Source: Ulva prolifera
Taxonomy: Eukaryota; Chlorophyta; Ulvophyceae; Ulvales; Ulvaceae
Direction: 5' to 3'
DNA: 64,000 bases
Assembly: GCA_023078555.1 (NCBI GenBank)
Contig: CM041202.1
Span: forward strand, 1,298,022-1,362,021
The translations under genes were made by a program, and so were the position numbers. How positions within the stretch are numbered: position 1 is the first letter of the stretch; every line of letters starts with the position of its first letter. The notes beneath the pieces were generated by a model that saw nothing but the letters and a program-made list of their open reading frames with translations, had not been told where the DNA came from and did not search any database. This document shows, one piece after another, positions 1 through 9,253 of this stretch.

Positions 1-2630
1 TGATCTGGCACCGTGCACGTGTGATCCAGCTTTGCATGCGAACTGCCAACCTGGACAGGTTCCGTAGCATGCACATGTTGACCTGTACGCGATGGAGGTG
101 AGATGCATTTATTTCAGGCCATACCCTGTACTGCCTACAGACATGCACGTACCTCTTCCGTGTGTCCGTGAGACGCTAGTGTATGTCGCGCTCCGAGGCT
201 TCAGATGAATGGAGTGTGTGCAGCAAAGGCGGACGCCCCGGCCACCTGCCGGCCCCCGGTCTGTGATTCACCGGCCTGCGATTCGACCTGCGAGGAGTGC
301 GTGTTCAACAGCGCGGGCGGCGCGGAGTGCATGCGTGCGTTCTCAATGTTCTCAGTGTTGAGCTGGCCCCGTGTGATCCAGCTTTGCATGCGTACTGCCA
401 ACCTGATGTGTGAGTGTGTGGTGCCCGGCCTTTGGACAGGTTCCGTAGCATGCACATGTTGACCTGTACGCAATGGGGGTGAGATGCATTTATTTCAGGC
501 CATACACTGTACTGCCTACAGACATGCACGTACCTCGTCCGTGTGTCCGTGAGACGCTAGTGTATGTCGCGCTCCGAGGCTTCAGATGAATGGAGTGTGT
601 GCAGCAAAGGCGGACGCCCCGGCCACCTGCCGGCCCCCGGTCTGTGATTCACCGGCCTGCGATCCGACCTGCGAGGAGTGCGTGTTCAACAGCGCGGGCG
701 GCGCGGAGTGCATGCGTGCGTTCTCAATGTTCTCAGTGTTGAGCTGGCCCCGTGTGATCCAGCTTTGCATGCGTACTGCCAACCTGATGTGTGAGTGTGT
801 GGTGCCCGGCCTTTGGACAGGTTCCGTAGCATGCACATGTTGACCTGTACGCGATGGAGGTGAGATGCATTTATTTCAGGCCATACCCTGTACTGCCTAC
901 AGACATGCACGTACCTCTTCCGTGTGTCCGTGAGACGCTAGTGTATGTCGCGCTCCGAGGCTTCAGATGAATGGAGTGTGTGCAGCAAAGGCGGACGCCC
1001 CGGCCACCTGCCGGCCCCCGGTCTGTGATTCACCGGCCTGCGATTCGACCTGCGAGGAGTGCGTGTTCAACAGCGCGGGCGGCGCGGAGTGCATGCGTGC
1101 GTTCTCAATGTTCTCAGTGTTGAGCTGGCCCCGTGTGATCCAGCTTTGCATGCGTACTGCCAACCTGATGTGTGAGTGTGTGGTGCCCGGCCTTTGGACA
1201 GGTTCCGTAGCATGCACATGTTGACCTGTACGCGATGGAGGTGAGATGCATTTATTTCAGGCCATACCCTGTACTGCCTACAGACATGCACGTACCTCTT
1301 CCGTGTGTCCGTGAGACGCTAGTGTATGTCGCGCTCCGAGGCTTCAGATGAATGGAGTGTGTGCAGCAAAGGCGGACGCCCCGGCCACCTGCCGGCCCCC
1401 GGTCTGTGATTCACCGGCCTGCGATCCGACCTGCGAGGAGTGCGTGTTCAACAGCGCGGGCGGCGCGGAGTGCATGCGTGCGTTCTCAATGTTCTCAGTG
1501 TTGAGCTGGCCCCGTGTGATCCAGCTTTGCATGCGTACTGCCAACCTGATGTGTGAGTGTGTGGTGCCCGGCCTTTGGACAGGTTCCGTAGCATGCACAT
1601 GTTGACCTGTACGCGATGGAGGTGAGATGCATTTATTTCAGGCCATACCCTGTACTGCCTACAGACATGCACGTACCTCTTCCGTGTGTCCGTGAGACGC
1701 TAGTGTATGTCGCGCTCCGAGGCTTCAGATGAATGGAGTGTGTGCAGCAAAGGCGGACGCCCCGGCCACCTGCCGGCCCCCGGTCTGTGATTCACCGGCC
1801 TGCGATTCGACCTGCGAGGAGTGCGTGTTCAACAGCGCGGGCGGCGCGGAGTGCATGCGTGCGTTCTCAATGTTCTCAGTGTTGAGCTGGCCCCGTGTGA
1901 TCCAGCTTTGCATGCGTACTGCCAACCTGATGTGTGAGTGTGTGGTGCCCGGCCTTTGGACAGGTTCCGTAGCATGCACATGTTGACCTGTACGCGATGG
2001 AGGTGAGATGCATTTATTTCAGGCCATACCCTGTACTGCCTACAGACATGCACGTACCTCTTCCGTGTGTCCGTGAGACGCTAGTGTATGTCGCGCTCCG
2101 AGGCTTCAGATGAATGGAGTGTGTGCAGCAAAGGCGGACGCCCCGGCCACCTGCCGGCCCCCGGTCTGTGATTCACCGGCCTGCGATCCGACCTGCGAGG
2201 AGTGCGTGTTCAACAGCGCGGGCGGCGCGGAGTGCATGCGTGCGTTCTCAATGTTCTCAGTGTTGAGCTGGCCCCGTGTGATCCAGCTTTGCATGCGTAC
2301 TGCCAACCTGATGTGTGAGTGTGTGGTGCCCGGCCTTTGGACAGGTTCCGTAGCATGCACATGTTGACCTGTACGCGATGGAGGTGAGATGCATTTATTT
2401 CAGGCCATACCCTGTACTGCCTACAGACATGCACGTACCTCTTCCGTGTGTCCGTGAGACGCTAGTGTATGTCGCGCTCCGAGGCTTCAGATGAATGGAG
2501 TGTGTGCAGCAAAGGCAGACGCCCCGGCCACCTGCCGGCCCCCGGTCTGTGATTCACCGGCCTGCGATCCGACCTGCGAGGAGTGCGTGTTCAACAGCGC
2601 GGGCGGCGCGGAGTGCATGCGTGCGTTCTC
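1..2630. repeat. 381-bp tandem repeat array (about 6.9 units)
   Basis: Units begin (at the same ATG) at 205, 586, 967, 1348, 1729, 2110 and 2491, exactly 381 bp apart. A partial unit lies upstream (1-204) and carries a 30-bp deletion of the segment that follows CCAACCTG in the other units. The last unit breaks off after GCGTTCTC near 2630, where unrelated sequence begins. Units are nearly identical. The clearest variant is T/C in GATTCGACC versus GATCCGACC, which alternates T,C,T,C,T,C,C along the seven units. The first unit also has private changes (CAATGGGGG, ATACACTG). Each unit contains one 111-bp candidate exon and about 270 bp of candidate intron. The array runs off the left edge, so its full length is unknown. 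Confidence 0.97.
224..2620 (+). CDS. Tandem array of seven Cys-rich exons (candidate secreted repeat protein)
   Basis: Candidate exons lie at 224-334, 605-715, 986-1096, 1367-1477, 1748-1858, 2129-2239 and 2510-2620. Each follows a GTGTGCAG acceptor and precedes a GTGCGT donor. Each is 111 nt (37 codons), enters in phase 1 and leaves in phase 1, so any number can be spliced together without a frameshift. The domain reads K-x-D-A-P-x-T-C, then C-D-x-P-x-C-D, C-x-x-C-V and a final C, giving six cysteines in 37 residues, as expected for a disulphide-rich extracellular module. The only coding difference between most copies is Ser/Pro at one position. I do not recognise the family. The exon reading rests on splice-like borders, phase symmetry and a divergent relative at 2911-3018; the same units could be non-coding satellite. 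Confidence 0.5.
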
Positions 2631-2910
2631 ATCTGACATTGTTGTGGATGGGCTCGTCTGCCAGCTCTTGCGCTGCACACCGCGGGCGCGCGAACCTGAT
2701 GGAAACATGTGCTGTTCGTGTCTGTCCCATGCATGGGTTGTGTGTCGCGATGCGCAATCACCTCCATCCGGGAGCTGGGGCCCCCCTGCCTCTGGCCGTA
2801 TGTAGGACTGAGTCGTACCACGCATCTGTCCGCTCTGCATCTCCTTTCAAGGTAACGGAGCTTCTGCCTTTGCTGTCGGTGATTTTTCTCACATGGAAGG
2901 ATGTGTGCAG

Positions 2911-3018
2911 CGAAGGTTGACGCGCCATCAACGTGCGGAGGTGCCCCAGCTTGTGACTTGCCATGCGATGGCTGCACATCGTGTGTGCTCGACAGCAATG
3001 GAGTTCCGACTTGCACCG
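2911..3018 (+). CDS. Divergent exon of the same six-Cys domain
   Basis: This candidate exon follows ATGTGTGCAG and precedes GGTGCGACC. It is 108 nt (36 codons), again phase 1 to phase 1. It keeps the spacing K-x-D-A-P-S-T-C, A-C-D-L-P-C-D, C-T-S-C-V, then S-x-G and a final C, although its DNA differs heavily from the array units. Retention of all six cysteines, of the intron phase and of the AlaLys/AspAlaPro core despite divergence is the best evidence that the array units are protein-coding exons. It probably belongs to the same gene as the array. Confidence 0.5.
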
Positions 3019-3195
3019 GTGCGACCGGCCGACGCACGCACTGTCTGATACCTCCAGGCTGACCCGTACTTGGCAACAGTTGGTACAACTTGCTGTCTGT
3101 GATAGCGCACACATGTGCACACCCACCCACGGTCACATGCATACGTGTGCACCGTCTTCGGTAATCAGCTGCCGCACCAAGAGGCCATCAGGCAG

Positions 3196-3295
3196 TGTGG
3201 CAATCCAGTGATCATGTCGCGACGTGACTGAGTCCTTGCATGTCGCGGCTTGCAAGGATCCAGTGGTATCGCATCCATACCACTGGATTGCCACA
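3196..3295. mobile_element. Palindromic mini-element, 100 bp, TGTGGCAATCCAGTG ends
   Basis: The left end TGTGGCAATCCAGTG (3196-3210) is the exact reverse complement of the right end CACTGGATTGCCACA (3281-3295). A second hairpin made of the same arm, GATCCAGTGGTAT against ATACCACTGGAT, fills the right half. Flanks GGCAG and GGCAT look like an imperfect 5-bp target duplication. Related copies are at 24912-24963 (degenerate), 57341-57391 and 61338-61382; the last has an exact 5-bp duplication. No coding capacity. Confidence 0.75.
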
Positions 3296-3475
3296 GGCAT
3301 GCCGCAGTCGTAGGGTTGTACTATGTGTTTGTCTTTCTGCAAAAGTACAACTGAATCTCAAGGCTATGCTTCGTGCACCTGGCCAGAACACACGGAGGCT
3401 GCGCGAATGTGCACCAGCAATTGAAGAGATATCTGGCATGTGTTGTCCACACGGGACTTGAGCCGCATTCGGTGT

Positions 3476-3502
3476 TACAAGGACAAAGGCAGCAAGTCGG
3501 GC
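3476..3502 (-). mobile_element. 27-bp truncated retroposon insertion (CCTTGTA-tail family)
   Basis: Fifteen identical bases (AGCCGCATTCGGTGT) occur at 3461-3475 and again at 3503-3517, bracketing a 27-bp insert. The insert is the terminus of the repeated family that reads TTTGTCCTTGTAACA on the opposite strand. A target duplication plus extreme 5' truncation is the product expected of target-primed reverse transcription. Confidence 0.8.
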
Positions 3503-3557
3503 AGCCGCATTCGGTGTGCAATGCATGCTGGCCAACGCAGATTTATGTGTGCAGACG

Positions 3558-3921
3558 ATGCTTCAGTGACGTATGACATGGTGTGCTACAAGTGCGGACT
3601 GGATATCAACTGTGCGCTCAAGGCAGATCCGTCATAGGTCAGCATCGCGGCGGTACAAGCATCGTACAAGGCGGCATGTGACTCCAACAGGGGCAAGTCT
3701 TGTGCCAACCAGCTCTGCAAGGGCGACCTGGCCATCTACACAACAGACTGCTTCCCATCCTCAGGTTCGATCGGGTCATTCCATGCCAGTACTGCACTAG
3801 TGGGCCACCGTTCCTGCCTCACCCCATTCAATCACGTTGGCGGGCGTGGATCCACAGCGAGTGTGTAGGCCATCTCCATGTTGGCCGTGGCTGAAAAGCA
3901 TGCATGTCTCACCATGTTAAT
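3558..3921 (+). CDS. Candidate Cys-rich exon with in-frame TAG codons
   Basis: The segment begins after another ATGTGTGCAG acceptor in phase 1, as in the upstream Cys-rich exons. The frame reads D-D-A-S-V-T-Y-D-M-V-C-Y-K-C-G-L-D up to TAG at 3635-3637. It then continues in the same frame for 76 protein-like codons (with C-D-S-N-R-G-K-S-C and C-K-G-D-L-A) to a second TAG at 3866-3868, and on to a GTGAGT donor-like site at 3922. Either the first TAG ends the gene and the rest is 3' UTR or intron, or this is a decayed copy, or the predicted exon is wrong. The opposite strand also has a 112-codon ORF (3832-4170), so strand assignment is not certain. Confidence 0.3.
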
Positions 3922-4009
3922 GTGAGTGAGTCCACGAGAGAGATCGTCGAAATCTGGAATGCTTGGGATGAGGTTTTGGTTGCTTGCTGACCACTGCTGG
4001 AACGTGCAG

Positions 4010-4225
4010 AGGGCGACTGCCCATGCGACAAAATGGGCATCTCCAACTTTGCCGGATACGAGGTGTGCTTCATCTGCTCCAACTTCAGAGTAACCTGCTG
4101 TTTGAAGCGCCATGACCTGTACACCTGTTGTGCACATGTCCCAATGGGTTATGTAGCTACATCCTGCCACGTGCTATCATGTACCCGTGTTGGCCACATT
4201 CCACAAACCCAGAGTTATTTTACAT
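4010..4225 (+). CDS. Candidate Cys-rich exon
   Basis: After GAACGTGCAG the phase-1 frame reads G-D-C-P-C-D-K-M-G-I-S-N-F, then C-F-I-C-S-N-F, C-C-L-K-R-H and C-C-A-H-V-P-M-G-Y. It is open to TGA at about 4225. The acceptor type and phase match the upstream Cys-rich exons, and cysteine density is high. The 3' splice partner could not be fixed because several weak GT sites are possible. Family unknown. Confidence 0.35.
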
Positions 4226-4351
4226 GACATTGGTCATTCAGTTACCTCCGAGTTTGTGGAATACATTCAATTCACTGCCACGCGCCATCTCTCCGCTCAC
4301 CTCTGTCAGTTCCTCACTCCAAAGTGCCTTAGAAGTTGCTTGCCTGTGCAG

Positions 4352-4507
4352 GTCACTGTTGGTGGTGGGGCATCCTGTCCTGCCTCCATCACCTGTTCGG
4401 ATGTGAGGAAGTGTGATGTAGGGGGCTCCTGTGCCATCGGTGATCCATTCGAGAACTGTGCAGTTCCTGGCCCTGGGCAGTGCGGTGCCTTGCTTGCTCT
4501 TTCATAG
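4352..4507 (+). CDS. Candidate Cys-rich terminal exon
   Basis: Following CCTGTGCAG the frame reads V-T-V-G-G-G-A-S-C-P-A-S-I-T-C-S-D-V-R-K-C-D-V, then G-S-C-A-I-G-D and N-C-A-V-P-G-P-G-Q-C-G, and stops at TAG 4505-4507. Six cysteines with Gly/Pro spacing suggest an extracellular disulphide-rich segment of the same gene region. The exon enters in phase 0, unlike its neighbours, so linkage to them is tentative. Confidence 0.35.
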   Translation, partial: VTVGGGASCPASITCSDVRKCDVGGSCAIGDPFENCAVPGPGQCGALLALS

Positions 4508-4644
4508 CTGTTGACTCCTGGTGTCGGAACATAGTGTGGTGAACCTCAGAGAGGTGAAGACATGCATTTGGACTTGTGGCTTCTGACAGTGCTCCGCACT
4601 GGACTGCTGAAGTGTCCCGGGAATGATCGTACTGATCATCGTCA

Positions 4645-4896
4645 ATGCCCTTGAAAAGGCCAGTGATCACGGAGTCAGCAGATGCGCAGGCAGGCTTTGG
4701 TATGGGAATTGTGAAGTGGCACCGCGGCTCATTTTTTACTAGCGAGTCATTGGAGGTGGCAGATCCCACATCCATGGCTCATGATGCTACGCCATCGCCT
4801 TCTCAACTTGATTTGTTTGTAAGAGGGCATTGTCACCGAGAGTCAAGCGGGGCATATCAGTGCACCGCAGAATACTCATCTGGAGGAGACAAGTAA
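4645..4896 (+). CDS. Open reading frame of unknown function
   Basis: An 83-codon ORF with balanced, protein-like composition (M-G-I-V-K-W-H-R-G-S-F-F-T, S-L-E-V-A-D-P-T) lies just downstream of the Cys-rich exons on the same strand. It contains two cysteines near the end. No domain is recognised. It may be a further exon of the same gene or chance. Confidence 0.2.
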   Translation: MPLKRPVITESADAQAGFGMGIVKWHRGSFFTSESLEVADPTSMAHDATPSPSQLDLFVRGHCHRESSGAYQCTAEYSSGGDK

Positions 4897-4899
4897 CAC

Positions 4900-6330
4900 A
4901 GATCGTGCATCTCTTCAGGCATGTCTGCGATGCTTCCCTTCAATCCTCATCTGTACACATGTTCACAGACTGATTCAGCTCGATTGTGCTGCTTTGATTG
5001 CCTTCACACCAGACATTGCTGGTTCTGGTGGAGGAGAGGCTGTCAGTGCGTGCAGAACCGGCACCGCTGCAGCAGCATGCAAAGATGCTGGAAATCACTG
5101 AGAATGCAAACTCAAGGAAATTACGGAGTTCCTTGGCCGTATCCGTCGGAGACATTGGCAACACAGGATGGCCATGACCACATATGCCGAGTCAATGACG
5201 CCAGAGAGCCTAGCCAGAGGAAGAGAGGAACAACAGCACGGGCCTGGGACGCGGAGGTATGCGGAATGAGTCCCATAGAGACTGAATAGTGACATGTCAG
5301 TATATGCTTGCGATGAACTAGTTAATTGTGCAGGCGCGGTGCGCTGAGAGCTGAGTACAAGCAAACGCCACCGGCCTGGGCTCAGGTCAATCACCAGGTG
5401 CTGGCTGGCCGAGCCGTCCCGAGTGCAACACAATTATGCCGCAGGACTACCGGTGGTGGTCATCGCCAGCCCTATGTGCGTGCTTGCTACCGGCTGATGT
5501 GCGTGTGAAGGCGCATCGCTCTCGTATGCGACCGGCCGATACCGGGAAGCACGCACATAACTACCGCGTCACAACGATATCTGCATGAGGCCTCTCCATT
5601 CCATGGCGTTACATGTTCCTCGAAACTCCGACGAGCGCCCTCTCTGACCTGTTTGGACCACGTACAGCGCTGTAGGAGACAACAGTGCGAAACGAAGAGC
5701 GGCGGTTCAGTGAATGCCAGTGCCTCGTACAAACAATTCGAGCAGAAGATCCGCACGTCCACGCGTCTTGTGCGGCTTCATGCTTCAGCTCGCCTGCACG
5801 TCCGAGTTGCTGCTGCAGCTCGCGGCAGGGCTACCTGCTGCGGCAAGTGCGCTCAGGCCGGCCGCATCATACTTACGGCATGCCAACGGTAACAACTTTC
5901 ACACCAGCGGATCTCGTTGTCCGCGTGTGTGTAGGAGACTGACCCGGGGCTTGAAGACACGCAGTGAAGGTGCGTACATTTGACCCTTGCTGTAACGCGA
6001 TCCCACAGGCTCTACCGATCAGCGCAGGAGTTGTGACGCTGGGTGATGTTGAGTATTGAGAGCGCCTGCGGTGCTTCGTATGCTCGCACAGAGTTCTTGG
6101 CACTGCTGTGGCAGCGAGGCGAGACTGCCACAGCAAGCCCTGTCCGCGCAGCGGGCGTAAGAAGTCACGTAGATCACAATAGTTATGGTCTAAAGAGGTG
6201 GGAGCAGTGAGCTGTCGATATCTCCTGCCAAGGGCTGCAGCGTCCCGTTGCTTCTCCTGTCCGAACCTGCGGAGTTGCGATTGTGCGCACAGCGCATCCA
6301 CGTCAGTATGCAGACCGCTGCTGTATCATT
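4900..6330. other. No recognisable gene
   Basis: Several ORFs of 60-142 codons overlap on both strands (the longest is 5873-6301, minus) without a conserved motif, paralogue or consistent splice border. No repeat shared with the rest of the window was noticed. Confidence 0.6.
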
Positions 6331-6423
6331 AATGGGCGTTGCTGCTAATGTGTTGCCACAAACCAAGTGTTCGCAGCGTCAGGTGAAACCTGCAGCCCGA
6401 GCTCTCGCGATCGAGGCTTAAGA

Positions 6424-6705
6424 TTAACGTTTCCATTGCTTGCATATCGATAGCGCTGCCATGTGGACGCGCCCAGGTGTGTAAACTTTGATTCGGATGA
6501 GATCATTGTGCTGTGTCCGTCTGCACCCGTTGAGTCTTGGGCAACGCATTCTGCCCGCGATCGCTCCGGATCTAGCCAGTCCCTGGAAGCCACGACTCGG
6601 ATCCGCCGAAACCTTCCCGGCGCCTGCGGCGTAGGCCCTACACACTCCATGCACCGACGCCATCGCAGCCACCAACATAAGCGTCGCCATGCGTCCCGAT
6701 GCCAC
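6424..6705 (-). CDS. Putative secreted protein, signal-peptide ORF (copy 1)
   Basis: The minus-strand ORF opens M-A-S-G-R-M-A-T-L-M-L-V-A-A-M-A-S-V-H-G followed by an Ala/Gly-rich stretch, a plausible short signal peptide. A paralogue at 20061-20348 has its ATG at the aligned position and keeps the hydrophobic core. Of the codon differences in the first 35 codons, about seven are third-position synonymous, consistent with past coding constraint. The two ORFs diverge after about residue 37, so a splice site or decay probably follows. Function unknown. The plus strand also has an 86-codon ORF here. Confidence 0.35.
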   Translation of the reverse strand: MASGRMATLMLVAAMASVHGVCRAYAAGAGKVSADPSRGFQGLARSGAIAGRMRCPRLNGCRRTQHNDLIRIKVYTPGRVHMAALSICKQWKR

Positions 6706-6879
6706 CTGTTTGCCAAATTCTAAGTCCCATCGATGGATCGTGCGCGAGCATCCACAAACACGATGTTCTCCTCGGATCCGCGCATATATGTGGTCGTGCA
6801 GCGGATCCGCGCATACCTGGTCATGTAACGGCGGTCACGTCATGCAGGCCATACCCTGAATAAATCAATAATAGAATAA

Positions 6880-7510
6880 AGCGCCACCTCAGCATGTCAC
6901 CGGACTCGCGTGTGGCCACAGGCGTGGCCGTCGCCGCCCGACCTCCGACCTCCGAGCCGGTAGAGCAGGAGAGGGCAGCAGCGCTGCATACATGCGCTCA
7001 GCCTTTCCAAGCCCCTCCCCACCCTGCGGCTGGAAAGCAGGTGCGCGTAAGAAGGAGGACAAAGGAGCAGAGTGCGTTCCACTAGCCCCTGACACCCCAA
7101 ATGCATGCGTGTCCGAACGGTTGCTGGACTAGATTTAAGCTTGTGGATCCTCTAGTACCACGAAGGACCAACTCCGAGTCGTGGCAGCTATGGGCATCGC
7201 ACAGACTGCGTTTGCGCACACTACAAGAGCAGCAACACTCACACCACCACACCACAACGTGGCGCAGAGTCCAGACGCTGCAGCCTGCGAACACCACCTG
7301 TAGCTATGCACCGGAACGCCGCATTGACCACCACTCCCACGGCCATACACCCGTCCACACATGCATGCTGCGCTCTCTCACACCCGCACATATGCGGGGA
7401 CTACTTGGCAAGGGATCACGACGCTGTGGTGTTGAATTGGCTGCATGCAATCGTTTGAGCGCCCGACCCCATGTCAGAGACTTGGATTGTAGAGATGTTT
7501 GGTAGCAGTT
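6880..7510. other. Diverged repeat shared with 20480-21020, no clear gene
   Basis: This interval aligns loosely with 20480-21020; shared landmarks are the AATAAAGCGCC block, the GAGCAGCAACACTCAC block and the CCCGTCCA(C/T)ACATGCATG block. Overlapping ORFs such as 7101-7505 are His/Cys-biased and not conserved in frame, so I treat the stretch as non-coding. Confidence 0.45.
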
Positions 7511-7523
7511 GAGTTCAGTGCAG

Positions 7524-7628
7524 TGGTGGGACGCATTGCAGCATTTCCAGCGCTGCCACCCAAAAATTAGACGTAAATATTCAGAATTTTTCTATGTGAT
7601 CGGGCCCGATGACCCAACACCGCTGCAG
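7524..7628 (+). CDS. Exon of unrecognised protein family (copy 1, N-terminal part)
   Basis: After a GTGCAG acceptor the frame reads W-W-D-A-L-Q-H-F-Q-R-C-H-P-K-I-R-R-K-Y-S, then E-F-F-Y-V-I-G-P-D-D-P-T. A diverged relative at about 24752-24838 (and 50289-50375) reads A-L-H-H-F-R-G-F-H-P-E-I-R-Y-E-Y-S and M-I-G-P-D-D-P-T. Conservation at protein level between diverged copies supports a real exon. It lies directly before the next exon but one frame off, so an intron border or a frameshift separates them. I do not know the family. Confidence 0.4.
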
Positions 7629-7630
7629 TG

Positions 7631-7912
7631 AGATGGATCACGGGGACGACCGCCGCCACCGCGGCCTGTGTGATGGCGACACACTTCTGCATGATGCTGA
7701 ACGATGACGTGGCGGGCGCGGAGATGGTCACCGTCGGGCCGGAGGCCATCGCGGATCAGCTGCTCAGCACTCTGAGGCAGCTAGCGCCGGTGGCAGCGCC
7801 ACCGCTTCGGGAGGCCCGTCGGCTGTTGACGCGCGCGGGGGCGGCTTTCAAGCGGGACCTCGCTGTACCTCTGCAGCTAGGCCAGTGTGACGAAGTCACC
7901 TCTCGCCCCATG
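7631..7912 (+). CDS. Exon of unrecognised protein family (copy 1, central part)
   Basis: Open frame R-W-I-T-G-T-T, A-A-C-V-M-A-T-H-F-C-M-M-L-N-D-D, then V-T-V-G-P-E-A-I-A-D-Q-L-L-S-T-L-R-Q-L, ending R-P-M before a GTGCGT donor at 7913. The first part is conserved against 46609-46690 (R-W-I-K-G-T-T, A-A-Y-V-M-G-A-H-F-W-M-M-L-N-D-D) with many third-position changes. The second part is repeated at 18788-18975 and 32930-33117, where the same codon is followed by a GTATGT donor. Across the 62 shared codons copy 1 and copy 2 differ by three synonymous and three replacement codons. Predicted helical, soluble; no catalytic motif recognised. Confidence 0.45.
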
Positions 7913-8029
7913 GTGCGTTTCGGACTGCTGTGCTGGTGTGCATGCAGTGGGGCAGAGGGGGCAGGGGCATTTGCATGCAACTGATCTGCAGACGCTACAC
8001 GTCGCCGTCAGCATGGGTTGGCTGCTGCG

Positions 8030-8356
8030 ATGCAGGTGCTCTGGCAATGGGCAGCAGAGGCTGAGGATCTTGGAGTTTGTGTTCGTTAAAACAATTCGAT
8101 TGTTGCTTTGCATGTGGCTGAGGATGGAGGGAAGCCCGCTGATGCAAATGTAAGCATGTTCATGCATGTGGGGCGTGAGTATGCCAGGTTCCGATTGGTG
8201 TTGAGTGGCCATGGTGGATGCCAGTCGTTCCATGCTGAGCGACACCAGCGATGCCGCCTGGTCGAGCTGTTTTTTTGCGGTCCCCATCCTCTCCGACGTG
8301 CCCTGGTGCCACACAGCTTCATCAGGTCTACTCTTCGGTACAGTCTGTGGACTTGA
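8030..8356 (+). pseudogene. Conserved segment of the same family, frame broken by TAA
   Basis: The frame M-Q-V-L-W-Q-W-A-A-E-A-E-D-L-G-V-C-V-R reaches TAA at 8087-8089. It then continues V-A-L-H-V-A-E-D-G-G-K-P-A-D-A-N-V and M-F-M-H-V-G-R-E-Y-A-R-F-R-L-V-L-S-G-H. The same frame is kept at 19257-19523 and 33399-33665, each with TGA instead of TAA at the same codon. A stop shared by all copies points to an unrecognised intron there or to an ancestral break. Confidence 0.35.
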
Positions 8357-8722
8357 CAGGCTGCATATGATGTCCAGGGACAAGTGCATGTGCAAAGCGT
8401 GGCACCTGTGACCCCCACTGCCGACGACCACTCCACAAACCGTCTCCAAGGCGCTGGGAAACAGAGCAAGCATGGCTGGATTGCCTCGACCACCGATTGG
8501 ATCCACAGACTGACGTGCACAGCCCCCGAGGCAGTATGTGATGAGAGCCATCCCGTTCCAGCCAGTATGGCTCTCCAGACATGCATGGCAATAGAATTTC
8601 ATACTGCGTACTCACCCTGCGTGATCTCCACTGCCCTCTCGCGAGTGCATGCGGGTGTGCGCGGAAGCTGCCCGTCTTGAGTTTCGGTCGCTGTGGAAGT
8701 CATGTTTCCCGTGCATGTGCAG

Positions 8723-9180
8723 AGAAGCGCGGACTGGAGTCGGCCACACAAGTCGACTTGCCACAGCTGCCGGAGCGCCTGAACAAGCGGCCGCGACACG
8801 ATCGGGCTGCGGGACGAGGGCGTGGTCAAGATGCGATCTCCTCACGTCCGTGGCACTCTGCTTCACCCACTCTTACGAAGTGCACAGCACCTGCACGCCT
8901 CAACAACGCAAGCAGCTCTGTCGACTCCGCCAGGGCTGCCCCTGAACTGGCTGAAATGGATGATCACACTCCCCCCCCTCCCAGATCTGCTGCTGCTGCT
9001 TGTGCCGTTGCGACTGCCGACTCTGCCACTTCCGACGATGCCACCACCGAGGATGCAGCTGCATGGGCCGCCACAGACGCGGCTGTGGCTGCCGAGGCGA
9101 CCACTGCCGAGACTGCTGCTATCAACACCTATGCCGCCAAGGCGAGTGCTGCCAAGGCTGTGTCAGCAACAGTTGTCTAG
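8723..9180 (+). CDS. C-terminal exon, Ala/Thr-rich with basic patch (copy 1)
   Basis: Enters in phase 1 after TGCATGTGCAG and ends at TAG 9178-9180. It begins K-R-G-L-E-S-A-T-Q-V-D-L-P-Q-L-P-E-R-L, followed by a basic K-R-P-R-H-D-R patch and R-G-R-G that could be nuclear-localising. The C-terminal 80 residues are Ala/Thr/Asp low complexity. Against the copy at 33692-34137 all length differences are multiples of three (total 12 nt) and the stop is kept, which is good evidence for coding. The copy at 19550-19961 is broken. Function unknown. Confidence 0.55.
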
Positions 9181-9253
9181 CTTGGTAGGGTGGCGCTGCT
9201 GCTTGAGGCTTGCGCTGATGGAGTACTGCTGGTGAAGTGTTTGGAATGTTGCT

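Noticed and set aside
1-2630. CRISPR array
   Set aside because: The repeat unit is 381 bp with no short repeat/spacer structure and no cas genes; the DNA is eukaryotic in character.
7877-8602. 241-codon minus-strand ORF
   Set aside because: It lies antisense to the conserved plus-strand family segments; its frame is not preserved in the copies at 19.3 and 33.5 kb.
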